In this document: positions 24,033-35,353 of the stretch, one piece after another
Position numbering within the stretch: position 1 is the stretch's first letter
Layout of the letters: every line of letters starts with the position of its first letter
Assembly (NCBI GenBank): GCA_964016985.1
Contig: OZ024827.1
Coordinates: forward strand, 53,424,684 to 53,488,683
Direction of reading: 5' to 3'
Origin: Anodontia alba
Taxonomy: Eukaryota > Mollusca > Bivalvia > Lucinida > Lucinidae
DNA length: 64,000 bases
Program-made: the position numbers and the translations under genes
The notes under the pieces: model-generated
The model's input: only the letters and a program-made list of their open reading frames with translations
Databases searched by the model: none
What the model was told of the DNA's origin: nothing

Positions 24033-24611
24033 TTGATAATAGCCAAACATTAAGAAACTGCCTTCGCCTTTATTCTTGATGTTTTTGTCATTCAGAGACT
24101 TGTTATTTCAAAATTCCCTGACATTTCCCTGACTTTTGCTTAAATTCCAAAATTCCCTGACAAATTTCAAAATTCCCTGACAATTCCCTGACCATGAAAA
24201 AATATATTTTTCCCTGACTTTTTCCCTGACCGTGGACACCCTGTTTAAGATGGCGGCCATGGTGGCCATCTTGGATTTCTGATCGGCACCATTTTAGCTA
24301 TTTTTGATCTACAAGTCACCCTGATGCTTCCTGGCAAGTTTGGAGTCAAGTGGCCTTTCGGTTCAGGAGAAGAAGTGAAAAACAGATTTTCAAGATGGTG
24401 GCCACCTTGGATTTTGGATCGGCAAGATTTTAGCTATTTTTGATCTACAAGTCACCCTGATGCTTCCTACCAAGTATTGAGTCAATTGGCCCAGGGGTGC
24501 AGGAGGAGTTGGCTTTTAAAACAATTGTTGACGCCGCACGACGGACGCCGCACGATGGACATTGACTGACCATAATAGCTCACCATAAGCACTTCGTGCT
24601 CAGGTGAGCTA

Positions 24612-25643
24612 ATAAAAGATGTAAAAAAAAAAATAAATAAATAAATAACTTGCCCATATGGCCATAACTTTAGTTATTTGCAAAAAATATACCTATTATA
24701 AAATAAAATTAGCACACTATTACCTCTAAACAATATGCTGCAAAAGGTTTACAAAAACTTTCAAAGGGGCATAACTCTGCCAATACTTGGTGCACTGTAA
24801 CCTTGAAATAATATGCGCTGCTCCACATCATCGTGTAACTATTATGAAGTTTCAGCTTGATCGGATGTAAACTGTAGGATTTAGCCGGAAACCAAAAATT
24901 AATAGAAATTTTCAAAGGGGTTTAACTCTGCTTATAATTGGTGGACTGGAATTGGTAACCTTGAAACAATATGCGCTGCTCCACATCAGGGTCTAACTAT
25001 AAATGAAGTTTCAGCTTGATCGGATGTAAAATGTAGGAGGAGTTAACGGGAAATAAAAAGTTTACAGAATTTTCAAAGGGGCATAACTCTGCAAATATTT
25101 GGTTGACTGTAACCCCAAAATAATATGCGCTGCTCCACATCATGGTCTAACTATAAATGAAGTTTCAGCTTGATTGGATGTAAACTGTAGGAGGTCTTAG
25201 CCGGAAACGTAAGGTTTACAGAAATTTTCAAAGGGGCATAACTCTGCTAATATTTGGTGGACTGTAACCTCAAAACAATATGCGCTGCTCCACATCAGGG
25301 TCCAACTTTAAATGAAGTTTCAGCTTGATTGGATGTAAAATGTAGGAGGAGTTAACGGGAAATAAAAAGTTTACAGAAATTTTCAAAGGGGCATAACTCT
25401 GCAAACATTTGGTGGACTCTAACCCCGAAATAATATGCACTGCTCCACATGGTCTAACTATACTGAAGTTTCAGCTTGATAGGATGTAAACTGTAGGAGG
25501 AGTTAGCTGGAAACAAAAAGTTTACTGAAATTTTCAAAGGGGCATAACTCTTCTAATATTTGATGGACTGTAACTTCGAAACAATATGCACTGCTCCACA
25601 TCATGGTCTAACTAAACAGTTTTTGAGATATCTTGCTTACAAG
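24612..25643. repeat. Tandem array of about 154 bp
   Basis: The phrase CTGCTCCACATCA recurs near 24821, 24979, 25133, 25289, 25443 and 25593. Monomers contain GGGGCATAACTCTGC and AAGTTTCAGCTTGAT. The left edge after 24611 is an A-rich stretch and no terminal hairpin was identified. The sequence broken at 25643 (TCTTGCTTACAAG) continues at 33715. Confidence 0.8.
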
Positions 25644-25978
25644 GTTAAAATGAAGTTTTTTAAAAGTAAAACATATTTTAATGAGTAATACTTAACCTAT
25701 AGATAATGTGCTATTCTCTTCTGTTTTCACACCTTCCACAGAAAAAACGACCTTTCAGTCGTTAATTAAAGTCTTAAACCAGAAGGTCCCTTAGGCAGTT
25801 ACCTGTGTGACGTAACTCTTCCCGCTCAATTCATCGCGTGTCAGTTTCTTTTATGTGTAAAACAATAGACACAATTAGGAGAGATAAGCGAGGGTGGACG
25901 GAGGGAGATAATTGATTATCTATAGGTTAAGTATTACTCGTTAAAATATGTTTTACTTTTAAAAAACTTCATTTTAAC
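25644..25978. mobile_element. 335-bp palindromic MITE-like unit
   Basis: Arms 25644-25707 and 25915-25978 are inverted copies of about 64 bp, starting GTTAAAATGAAG and ending CTTCATTTTAAC. The loop contains 25692-25852, which reappears inverted at the far end of the island (33534-33694). It is either an independent MITE of the same family or a terminal inverted duplication of the island. Confidence 0.7.
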
Positions 25979-26255
25979 TTCATAATACATTAACCTATAG
26001 ATAATGTGCTAGAATTTGCAGAATAGGAGGGAGGTGCTCTCCTAATTCTAACACTAATAATATCTCACCACTTCTGGTTAAAGACTCAGGAAACTCTAAG
26101 GAATCAGATACATTCTAATTCTATATTTAATAGAAAGAATGATCTAGATTCACAAAATAGCATATCTTTAAGGTGTTATGATCTAACAACCTTATATATA
26201 ATAGTAGACTCTAGAGGAAGTCAGTTCTTAAGTCTCAGAGACCTAATATTGCCCC

Positions 26256-26284
26256 CCACCCCCTCCCCCCCCCCTTTTTTTTTC
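26256..26284. repeat. C-run followed by T-run
   Basis: Homopolymer-rich stretch. The short reading frame opposite it is an artefact. Confidence 0.85.
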
Positions 26285-27591
26285 TTTTTGGGAAACAACA
26301 ATTGGCTTCAAAAAGAAAAAGGGAGTCATTGAGACATAACATAAATATTCCATCCCAAAGTAAGCTAGGAATATTGAAATAATATTTTCAAAACAAAATT
26401 TGTAAAACAAAAAGCCAAGACCATACACTGTAAGTAGTCTATCTAGGGTCTTGAATAAATAAGGAAAAGTCTACTCGGTGGAGTTTCCTATAGATAACTG
26501 ACATATGTAGATATTTTGGATAAAATTCTAGATATGTGAAGCTATCTAATTGTAATAGTCTAAGCTATTAGAATTATAAACTAATTAGATTCTGTTAATT
26601 GGAGCGATAGGACAGTTTCCGATGAACAGACATAGACTTAAAATAACCATAATGTTGTATAATTATTCCCCTTTGATCAAATTAAAGAAGGGGAGATAAT
26701 AAAAGTAGATGGAGTTAACTTAACTCAGTTATCCATCAGAAGAAAAAGGTATAGACAAACATAATGGTTAAAACTATTGCTAGACTAATTGTATTACGAA
26801 TTTTTAGTCAAGCAATAAAATAATACAGAGTTTGCATAAAACTGCTGGGAAGAAAAAATAACCTAAACCATTGATAATTAGTTTTGTCATAGACATATAA
26901 AAGCGTTTGATGTCCTGACAAAATAATAAAGAAGAAACTGTCAACAACATAACTTAGAGTTTGACAGACAATAAGAGAGATAAGAATAAGGTTGATCGCA
27001 GCTAACTGTAAGACGGTCATAGTTTGGCTAAATCTTACCGTATTGATAAGATTAAGCAATAATAAATAAGCTGGATAGAATCTTTCTATACCAGAAGATT
27101 GCCATGAAAAGTACTCCTGATAAATAATCATGGAAATCAAGAAATGTTAAGGAGTCCACTTTGTAATGACGAATCAAAATGTTCATAAAAAGAGAAAGAC
27201 TCAGAGAAAAAGTAATAGTGTGATAATCTCTGAAGAAAGATTATACAATAGTACTGATTAATAATCTCTAAAACACTTAATTTATAAGTTAAGAGATAGT
27301 ATTACTATTCTATATGCATATTTAAGAATAGTAAGAAATATATGAATACTAAATTAAAATTATACTATGGAACAAATTCCTGCTATAAATAAAAGGTTAA
27401 GCGTAACTATTTATTAAGCAAGGAATTATTAAACATATAACTCGCTATAAAATTACTGCCCAGAATTTTATAGATAAATATTCAATCAAATTTTTAGAAT
27501 TGAATATTAATAGAATAAAATCTATGTCTGCATAATTTGTAATTCCTGAAATATCAAATTACGTACTCGCAAATGAATTCAGGAAGAAAAT

Positions 27592-27607
27592 ATATATACA
27601 TATACAC

Positions 27608-27640
<33 letters not shown>

Positions 27641-27641
27641 C
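27592..27641. repeat. (TA)n microsatellite
   Basis: Alternating TA with a few AC interruptions. Confidence 0.9.
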
Positions 27642-28265
27642 TCTTGAGATCTATGCGTAAACCATAGAGAGTAATAAAATAATATTATTACCATGATCCC
27701 TGACGGAAGGGTAAAAACATGTATAAATATGAAAGAGATAATAATTAATTTAACGTCATATAGGTTTAAGATAAAATTTGTTTAATCTTTAACCAATATG
27801 CAGCAACAGTGACTCGATATTCTGTATTCGTACGTAGAAAAAGAGTACTTAGTCATTAGAATTTTGTATGATTGAAATAGAGATAATGGGATCTAAATGG
27901 ATGTATCTCCATGAACTGAATCGAAGGATAATATCCATTCTAAAAACTAGGGCTTGTTTTAGGCTTAGTTTAACAAGCGTAGAATTGAATTATTTCCAAG
28001 TATTCATGAAGTCATTATGCTCTGAATACTGAGAAAACTGTTAAAATATTGTTTAGGAAATAAAAAAGTGACTGGTCCATAATGTTAGCTAGATTTAAAC
28101 CTGGAACGTAGCGAGAAGGTCAATCTAACTTAAAAGTAAGTTGAGAAAGATAAATAATGAAGATAGATATATAAATATCGGTATAATATATTATCTCCAA
28201 CTATTATCAAATAATCTGAATGTTTAAAAGCATAAATGCTACTCGAAAGTTTATTTACCGAATGT

Positions 28266-28560
28266 TGGGGTGGTCGGGTGGTGCGAAGGTGCTGTGTATC
28301 TTACATCACCGGGGCGTCCAACTGATATTGGCTTACAATTGGGCAAGGCCTGCTATCCTTGTAGTGGGTAAGGGTAGAGGGGGAATGTTTTTATTTCTTC
28401 TGTTTCTTCACTTTCTTTCCTGTTCCTCTTTCTTCCCTGTCCCTCTCTTTCATCTCCTCTACTCTCTCTTCTATCTCTTTTCTCCCTTTCTCTGGGAGAC
28501 AACACAAAATGACCCTCAAGGGTTGACGTGTCGTTAAACCCCAACACAATCAATCAATCA
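28266..28560 (+). mobile_element. Full-length SINE with (CAAT)n tail
   Basis: Flanked by the 13-bp direct repeat ATTTACCGAATGT (28253-28265 and 28561-28573). It begins TGGGGTGGTCGGG, has a pyrimidine-rich middle and ends in CAATCAATCAATCA. The second copy in the window (43100-45381, minus strand) has the same length, 294 bp, once its insertion is removed. The head is not clearly tRNA-like by eye. Confidence 0.85.
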
Positions 28561-30167
28561 ATTTACCGAATGTATAATCGGAGAAACTTTCAGTATGTTC
28601 GAAAACGTATCACATAAGTAAGATCTGACCAGGAACGTAGGTGCAGCACTTTCTACGTTGTGAAGTTTATATAAACATATTCTATATTATAAATTGAAGC
28701 AGTGCATTTCAAAATCATCGAAACGTCTTGAAATGACTTATTGTGTGGAAAAAAAATAAATATCCAGTTTCGGAAAAGATATTTATCTATATATATAGAC
28801 CATTTTTGATGCGGACTGGAAATCAAGATATTAATCTTTGCATTATTCGCAAACTGAACTTGAACTCTTAGCGAGAATTACTATGATCCCTTTAACAAAT
28901 GTAAACATAAAGAAGGGGTAAAGAGATAATTAAGTGTATCTTAATTCTTTAGCGGCTCGTAATTAAGGATGTTTTCCCTTTTGTCTAAGCCTAGACCGTA
29001 CATTGATTAATATGAATATGATAATATCTGCTATTATGAGGTAAACTCTCGTTAATTAACCTCTAAGCATATATTAAAAATATATATCAACATAATCTAG
29101 AGCTTCGGTAAGTTTAGAGGAAGGAAATGATTGACTTTGGCAGTTTCTGAATAGTTACAAAGTCAATAAAAAAAAATCAAAAGGAAAGTATTGTATATAA
29201 TATCTAATTTAGGCAATAATATTCTGTCACGTACTGAATAATTAATGCCTTTACTAAATATGTATCCATTGTCAATATCAAAGGTGCGAGAAAATTTTGA
29301 TTGACATGGACTCTAGTTATAAATAAAATATTAGAGGTATAGAGCTAGTCGAAGCAAAACTATTCCTCAATAAAGATAAAGTAGACCTATAATATACGAG
29401 GATTAATTAGGTCTAGTAATTGTAAGTTTTAAACCTTCCTAAATAATTTCTAATCATAATCATAATAAAATTATTATTCCAAGATGAAGAATCTTCAGCG
29501 TAATAGATTCTTACTGAGACAAAATTATCTGGTATATTGCTATCGTAGTCTAAATGATCCAGAAGAAAAAATAAAACAGGCAAAGTAAAGAACGTATCGA
29601 ATTATATCTATGCCTAAATATAAGATTTTCTTCTTATTTATTATTTTATAGCAGAGTTTAGACAGAGCACGACTGACCTAGACTCTTATATAATCAATCA
29701 AAAGATCGTATAAAATAGAATAATAGCTTAACGGATCAACTATTTTCCATGTAGAAAGGCAAAAGGAAAAAATGTACCTCAACTAGAAGTTTAAATCGTA
29801 GTAATCTAGAGAGGTAGCGGATAAATAAATAAACTGTTAATTTATTTATCTGATTCGTGTAGATTTCCGATACCTTATGAATGAAATATTAATAGAAAGT
29901 AGAAAGGATCTATTACTACTTTCTTGTCAATTTACTCCATAGATTACATGCTGATTACATATCGGGAGCATGTAGAAATTTTAGAGTTCACCTTTGTCTT
30001 ACAGCCGAATAAGGTGAATATGTAAGAAGTTAATCTCTTTGTAGCGAATAAAAAGAGATATAAATTATATAATTATAGATGGAAGTATCATCTACACTTT
30101 GTGAATGAATTGTGAATTTGATCGTTACCGATAATTCTTAATTCATTTTCAAGAATAAATATATATA

Positions 30168-31754
30168 CTGAAAGGAAAAAGAAATGCAGGGTAAATTTTA
30201 TTCCTAAATTTCATTCAAGTTTGAAAAAGTTTGTTAAATATTTTACTATGATTACAAAACGGTACATGTATGGAACAAAGTTCCAAATTTCATTGGTTTG
30301 TGATCAACAAGTCTCAAGTTATTGAAGTTCATTGGTAGCTACCCCCCAAATCTTGAAATCAAAATCAAACTGAAAATCAATATCGGGTGTGCCCCCCTCT
30401 TGCTGCCGTTGCTGCCCTAATTCTCCTTTGGATAGAGTTAACCAAAGCATTGACTGTTCGCATCGGGATGTTATTCCATTCATCGATCAACGCATTCCTT
30501 AGTTGTGCGAAAGTTGCGGGGGGGATTTCGGCGCTTCCTAACCCTTCTGTCCAGCTCATCCCACATGTGCTCTATTGGGGTCAAATCTGGACTGTACGGT
30601 GGCCATGCTAGTGGTGCGATGTTATTGTTTGCCAGGAAATCCTGACAAACTTGGGCAACATGTGGTCGGGCATTGTCCTGCTGCAGAATCAGATTACGTT
30701 GTTGCACAAGCGGGACTGCAACAGGACGCAAGATCTCATCCCTATACCTTACTGCGGTCATCTTGCCCGCAACAATAATCAACTGTGATTTTATCCCGTG
30801 AGCAATGCCTCCCCAGACCATAACGGAGCCACCCCCAAACCGATCCCGTTCGACAACACAGGCGTCGGCAAAGCGTTCTCCGCGACGTCGATACACACGA
30901 CGTCGACCATCTGCACGATAGAGAGTGAACCTAGACTCGTCCATAAAAAGAACTCGTCTCCACTACCTCATCGGAAATAGCCTGGGCGCATGCGCCGTCA
31001 ACCACACCATACGACGCAACCTACGTGCCTGGGTCAGAGGCAGACCAACGTATGGACGACGAGCTCGAAGACCAATCTCACGCAATCGACTTCCAACAGT
31101 CTTCGGAGAAATTTGTCGATTATGCATACCTACTGTATTAAGGGCAGTTTTGGTAGCAGTGAGATGACAATTCCGCAAATGTGCCAGACGGATTGTCCTG
31201 TCTTGACGTCGTGACGTCACGCGTGGACGCCCAGACCGCGGTCGGTCTGCTAAATGCCCTGTCTCCCTTAAACGTCTAACAAGACGTTCAATTGTTGAGA
31301 CGTTAACCCCAAAATGATTGGCAACTTGCTGTTGCCTCTGACCCTGCATCAGCAATGCAATTGCCCTACCCCTCTGAACATCAGTCAATTGTAAAATGAT
31401 TGAAAAAAAGTTCAAAGTAGCGTAAAAATGAAAAGAAAAATCGGTAAAAGAATCAAAGAGTGTTGTGTATCCTTGAAGTGTACCAAATGGTGTGAGGAAA
31501 TCTTGTGCTGAAGGTTTAAACATGCTTGTTTTGCACAAAATTTTGGCTTTCCGTATTGTCTGTGCAATGCACTGTGTAGTGCACGGTTGAATGATTTCAG
31601 ACACTGGGTAGATAGCACATCGACCAAAGACTTGTATACCCGCGGTTCACATTCACAGGACAATCTGTAAAAGTGTATGGCTATAGTAAACACTGTAAAA
31701 AATGGTTAAAATAAGAAGGAAAAAACTCTACCCTGCGTTTCTTTTTCCTTTCAG
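30168..31754 (-). mobile_element. Tc1-like DNA transposon
   Basis: The ends are inverted repeats of about 26 bp that begin CTGAAAGGAAAAAGAAA and differ by one base. A TA lies on each side (30166-30167 and 31755-31756), the Tc1/mariner target duplication. Total length is 1587 bp. It sits inside the AT-rich island, from whose composition it stands out. Confidence 0.93.
30377..31604 (-). pseudogene. Tc1-like transposase (DD34E) with one stop and one frameshift
   Basis: The N-terminal part has a helix-turn-helix DNA-binding region (QQQVANHFGVNVSTIERLVR) and GRPRVTSRRQDRTI. The catalytic part has FMDESRF (first Asp), LQQDNARPHVA (second Asp) and YSPDLTPIEHMWDEL (Glu). There are 34 residues between the second Asp and the Glu. 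An in-frame TAG at 30963-30965 separates the two parts without changing frame. Near 30517-30523 a run of seven C (minus strand) shifts the frame, and the true C-terminus ending ARGGHTRY is read in another frame to 30377. Upstream start choice is uncertain. Confidence 0.92.
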
Positions 31755-31904
31755 TATACATTGTATATAGAATTTTAAGTCTAGTTCAAAAATGACTTGA
31801 CAGTTCAACAATATAAGGGGCTACTAGGTATTAGAACCCATCGCTGTCATTCTATAACCTATAACCCAAGACTAGACATGTCTGTAGTGCTCAATGAATA
31901 AACA

Positions 31905-32865
31905 TATTGAGCGAGGACTAGTGACTACTACTCGGTCACTAGTAATCCGACACAATGCTCTGGCACTAGTCTACGAAACTACTGCCCGGTGAAATTTCGT
32001 TAGAATGACCTGGCACTAGTCTACGAACTACTGCCAGATGAATTTTCGTTAGAATCGGAAGTTAACCTCTTTCTAGCGAATGAAAGAGATAAATTGCATA
32101 AGTTAATTTAAAATATTAATAGAATTACACTTCTATAATAAGTCAATATTTAGAATATTTATATATTTGGAATATTTAGAATTCTAGTCTTAATTCAGGA
32201 AAGACTGTACAGAAATTTATTATATAAAATGTTACTATGTATTTCATTTTATAACCTATATCCATTGACTTGACTTATCTATAAAGCTCTATGAACAATA
32301 ATAGATTGTTCGGGGACTAGTGACTGTTACCCAATCATTAGTAATCCGACACAATGACTGGACACTAGAACTCGTAACTATTGCCCAGTAGACATCACTA
32401 GTAATCCAGTACAATGACTGGATACTAGTAATCATAACTATTTGCCAGTGGTATACACTAGTAGCTGGACATATGACCGGACACTAGTACTCGTAACTGT
32501 TTGCCCGGTGAAGTCACTAATAATTCGACACAATGACTGGACACTAGTACTCGTAACTGTTGCCCAGTGAAGTCACTAATAATTCGACACAATGACCAGA
32601 TACTAGAACTCGTAACTGTTGCCCTGTAGGAGTGACTAATAATGCGACACAATGACCGGACACTAGTACTCGTAACTGTTGCCCGGTGAAGTCACTAATA
32701 ATTCAACACAATGACCGGACACTAGTACTCGTAACTGATGCCCGGTAGGAGTCACTAATAATGCGACACAATGACCGGACACTAGTACTCGAAATTGATG
32801 GAGTAACTAGTAATCCGTCACAATGACCGGACACTAGTACCTGTGATAAATGCCCGGTGGTTTTA
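31905..32865. repeat. Minisatellite of about 60 bp
   Basis: Repeated phrases GACCGGACACTAGTACTCG, TAACTGTTGCCCGGTG and ACTAATAATTCGACACAATG recur about every 60 bp with drift. Confidence 0.85.
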
Positions 32866-33016
32866 TCATGCCTGGATGACTGGTGACTGGGTGACCGGTG
32901 ACCGGTAAGAAATGCCTGGTGATTTTATCCATGCCTGGATGCCCGTTGACTGGTGACTGTGAAGCTGACAATGAATGACCGGTGACTGGTGACCGGTGAC
33001 TGGTGACTGGTGGACT
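32866..33016. repeat. Short GACTGGTGACCGGTG repeats
   Basis: Degenerate decamer-like units (GTGACTGGTG, GTGACCGGTG) lying at the right edge of the minisatellite. Confidence 0.8.
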
Positions 33017-33067
33017 TAGACTTATTTTGGATACTAAAGCATCCATAAGAAGCCACCTTGATGGGTC

Positions 33068-33322
33068 TTACCCCGGCAGTATAGCCATATGGGGTGGCGC
33101 TCCCATTAGTAAAGAACTGTCGTATAACCCATAAGGGTTGACAAGTTCTTTACTAATCAGCTTCTCCACCATAGAAATCTTCGCCAACTCGCAAGATATC
33201 CAGTAACAGTCCAGGTATAGCATGTCGCATCGCTGAATAATCTGGAACAAAAAGAAACAAGTTAAAATTTTTGATATAAGAAACACAACTTCCGAACCAA
33301 CAACACACAAGCGTTGTGCCAA
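33068..33322 (-). CDS. Candidate small reading frame or exon, unrecognised
   Basis: This is the only non-Tc1 part of the island with a coding look and higher GC. A strong acceptor-like sequence (TTTCTTTTTGTTCCAG) lies near 33246 on the minus strand, followed by an open frame with IIQRCDMLYLDCYWISC and ending in PPHMAILPG. Part of it overlaps a hairpin (ATTAGTAAAGAACT and its inverse near 33104-33156), so it may be structural, not coding. I do not recognise the protein. Confidence 0.2.
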   Translation of the reverse strand: MAQRLCVVGSEVVFLISKILTCFFLFQIIQRCDMLYLDCYWISCELAKISMVEKLISKELVNPYGLYDSSLLMGAPPHMAILPG

Positions 33323-33533
33323 TTATAGCGAGAGTCGCGAAAACGCATGTCGAAATAGCCAGTCAATAAATGCAAAATCGACAAACGAAAATTTTAAATA
33401 ATAACATGGTTAGTGAAAGGAGTGATAAAGAAACAAAAGAAACACAAGGATACAGAAATTTATCCGTGAGGAATAGAAATAATCCAAATTTCTTTCACAG
33501 GTAAAAATCCTTGTTGAATTTCTTTGTCCACAG

Positions 33534-33694
33534 AAAAGAAACTGACACGTAATCAATTGAGCGGGAAGAGTTACGTCACACAGGTAACTGCCTAAGGGAC
33601 CTTCTGGTTTAAGACTTTAATTAACGACTGAAAGGTCGTTTTTTCTGTGGAAGGTGTGAAAACAGAAGAGAATAGCACATTATCTATAGGTTAA
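33534..33694. repeat. 161-bp inverted copy of 25692-25852
   Basis: Near-identical inverse of the loop of the left palindromic unit, with a cluster of differences around the ATTGATTACGTG stretch. Forms the subterminal region of the island's right end. Confidence 0.9.
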
Positions 33695-33714
33695 TGTATT
33701 ATGAAGTTAAAATG

Positions 33715-35353
33715 CTGAAATTTTCAAAAGGCCATAAGTAAAACCAGTTTAAACCCCTGGGGCTTGATCAGCAGGATTTATGTAGGGGACCATTAAACAT
33801 TGCTATATACTAAATACATAAGCTGTGGGCCTGATTGTTTCAGAGAAGATTTTTTAAGTTTTTCCCCTAATGATCCTCGTAGCATGGCCAGTTTGGACCC
33901 AAGGGGCTTGATTGGCAGGATTTATGTAGGAGACCACTAAACACTGCTACATACATTATCTGTTAGCTCTCTGCCTCATGGTTTCAGAGAAGAAATTTTT
34001 GGAAGGTTCTTTAGCTATATAGCTCTATATATACATATGACCCCTTGGGGTGTGGCCAGTTTGGAGCCCAGGGGCTTAATTGGCAGGATTTATGTAGGGG
34101 ACCAAAACATATTGCTACATACTCAATATATAATCTGTTGGCCTCATGGTTTCAGAGAAGAAGATTTTTTAAGGTTTTCCCATTATAAGTCTATGGGAGC
34201 TAATGACCCCCGGGGCATGGCCAGTTTGAACCTCAGGGGCTTGATTGGCCGGACTTATGTAGTGGACCACTACACATTGCTACATACTAAATATATAAGC
34301 TCTGGGCCTCATCGTTTCAGAGAAGAAGATTTTTTAAGTTTTTCCCATTATAAGTCTATGGAGCTAATAACCCTCGAGGTGTGGCCAATTTGGATGCCAC
34401 GGGCATGGTTGGCAGGATTTATGTAGGAGACCACTTAACATCCCTTCATACTTAATCTATTAGCTCTCAGCCTCATGGTTTCAGAGAAGATTTTTGAAGG
34501 TTCTTTAGCTATTATAGCTCTATATAAACATATGACCCCTGGGGCATGGCCAATTTGGAGCCCAGGGGCTTGACTGGCAGGATTTATGTAGGGGATCACT
34601 ACACATTGCTACTTACTAAATATATATAACAGAAGAAGAGTTTTTAAGTCTATGGAAGCTAATGACCCCCCGGGGCCTGGCCAGTTTAGACCCCAGGGGC
34701 TTGATTGGCAGGATTTATATAGGGGACCTTTACTATATACTAAATATATATATAAGCTGTGGGCCTCATGGTTTCAGAGAAGAAGATTTTTTAAGTTTTT
34801 CCCGTTATAAGTCTATGGGAGTTAATGACCCCTGGGGCGTGGCCAGTTTGAACCCCAGGGGCTTGATTGGCAGGATTTATGTAGGGAACCACTAAACATT
34901 GCTATGTCCTAAATATATAACCTCCGGGCATCAAGGTTTCAGAGAAGAAGATTTTTTAAGTTTTTCCCCATTATAAGTCTATGGAAGCTAATGACCAATG
35001 GGGCGTGGCCAGTTTTGGGCCCCAGGGGCTTGATTGGCAGGATTTATGTAGGGGACCACTAAACATTGCTACAGACTAAATATGTAAGCTGTGGGCCTCA
35101 TGGTTTCAGAGAAGAAGATTTTTTAAATTTTTCCCATTATAAGTCTATGGGTGCTATTATATGGGCATGGCGGCCATCTTGATTTACGGACGACGACCAT
35201 TTGTACATATTTTCAATCCCCCTTTAACACAAGGCTCCACATAAAGTTTGAAGAAATTTGGCCCAGGGGTTTCAGAAAAGAAGTCATTCAAAGCTCTGGG
35301 CATCATGGTCTCAGAGAAGAAGATTTTTTTAAAGTTTTTCCCATTATAAGTAT
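33715..35353. repeat. Tandem array of about 160 bp (GGGGCGTGGCC type)
   Basis: The phrase GCTTGATTGGCAGGATTTA recurs near 33763, 33907, 34074, 34228, 34389, 34567, 34699, 34860 and 35027. Each monomer also has TTTCAGAGAAGAAGATTTTT and CCCATTATAAGTCTATGGG. It is interrupted at 35353 and resumes at 36986. Confidence 0.88.

Larger units (their letters stand above)
18866..24243. mobile_element. TIR element, copy 2, carrying two family-1 elements
   Basis: The ends are CAGGATGTCCAC and GTGGACACCCTG, inverted repeats of 12 bp with one mismatch. It sits in a type-A monomer with flanks TTCAA and TTTAA, a possible 5-bp duplication with one difference. Clusters of TTCCCTGAC lie near both ends in the same orientation, which is unusual for an inverted-repeat element. 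No transposase is visible. The insertion at 19603 shares its flank with 868, so the two copies descend from one element already carrying it. Confidence 0.7.
18496..24611. mobile_element. Family-1-type element with atypical left end, hit by a TIR element
   Basis: Type-A 145-bp monomers run from 18496 to 18865 and resume at 24244, ending with GACGCCGCACGACGGACGCC and the right hairpin (AGCAC-TTC-GTGCT) ending GAGCTA at 24611. The left boundary is ACAAGTCACC, part of the monomer, in place of ACAAGAGG. It may have arisen by early termination at an ACAAG inside the array. The 5.4-kb element at 18866-24243 interrupts it. Confidence 0.6.
25979..33705. mobile_element. AT-rich island with perfect 32-bp terminal inverted repeats
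   Basis: The first 32 bp (starting TTCATAATACATTAACC) are the exact inverse of 33674-33705. Together with the 335-bp unit to its left the island splits a repeat whose two halves meet at GTTAAAATG, present at 25644-25652 and again at 33706-33714. Most of the 7.7 kb is strongly AT-rich and has no recognisable coding region apart from the Tc1 copy. It holds a SINE, a Tc1 element and a 60-bp minisatellite. A large non-autonomous DNA transposon is the simplest reading. Confidence 0.6.

Noticed and set aside
26808..27140. 110-codon minus-strand frame in the AT-rich island
   Set aside because: Composition is that of the AT-rich background; no motif and no start or splice context.
28220..28537. 105-codon plus-strand frame and 66-codon minus-strand frame
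   Set aside because: Both lie in a SINE with clear target duplications.
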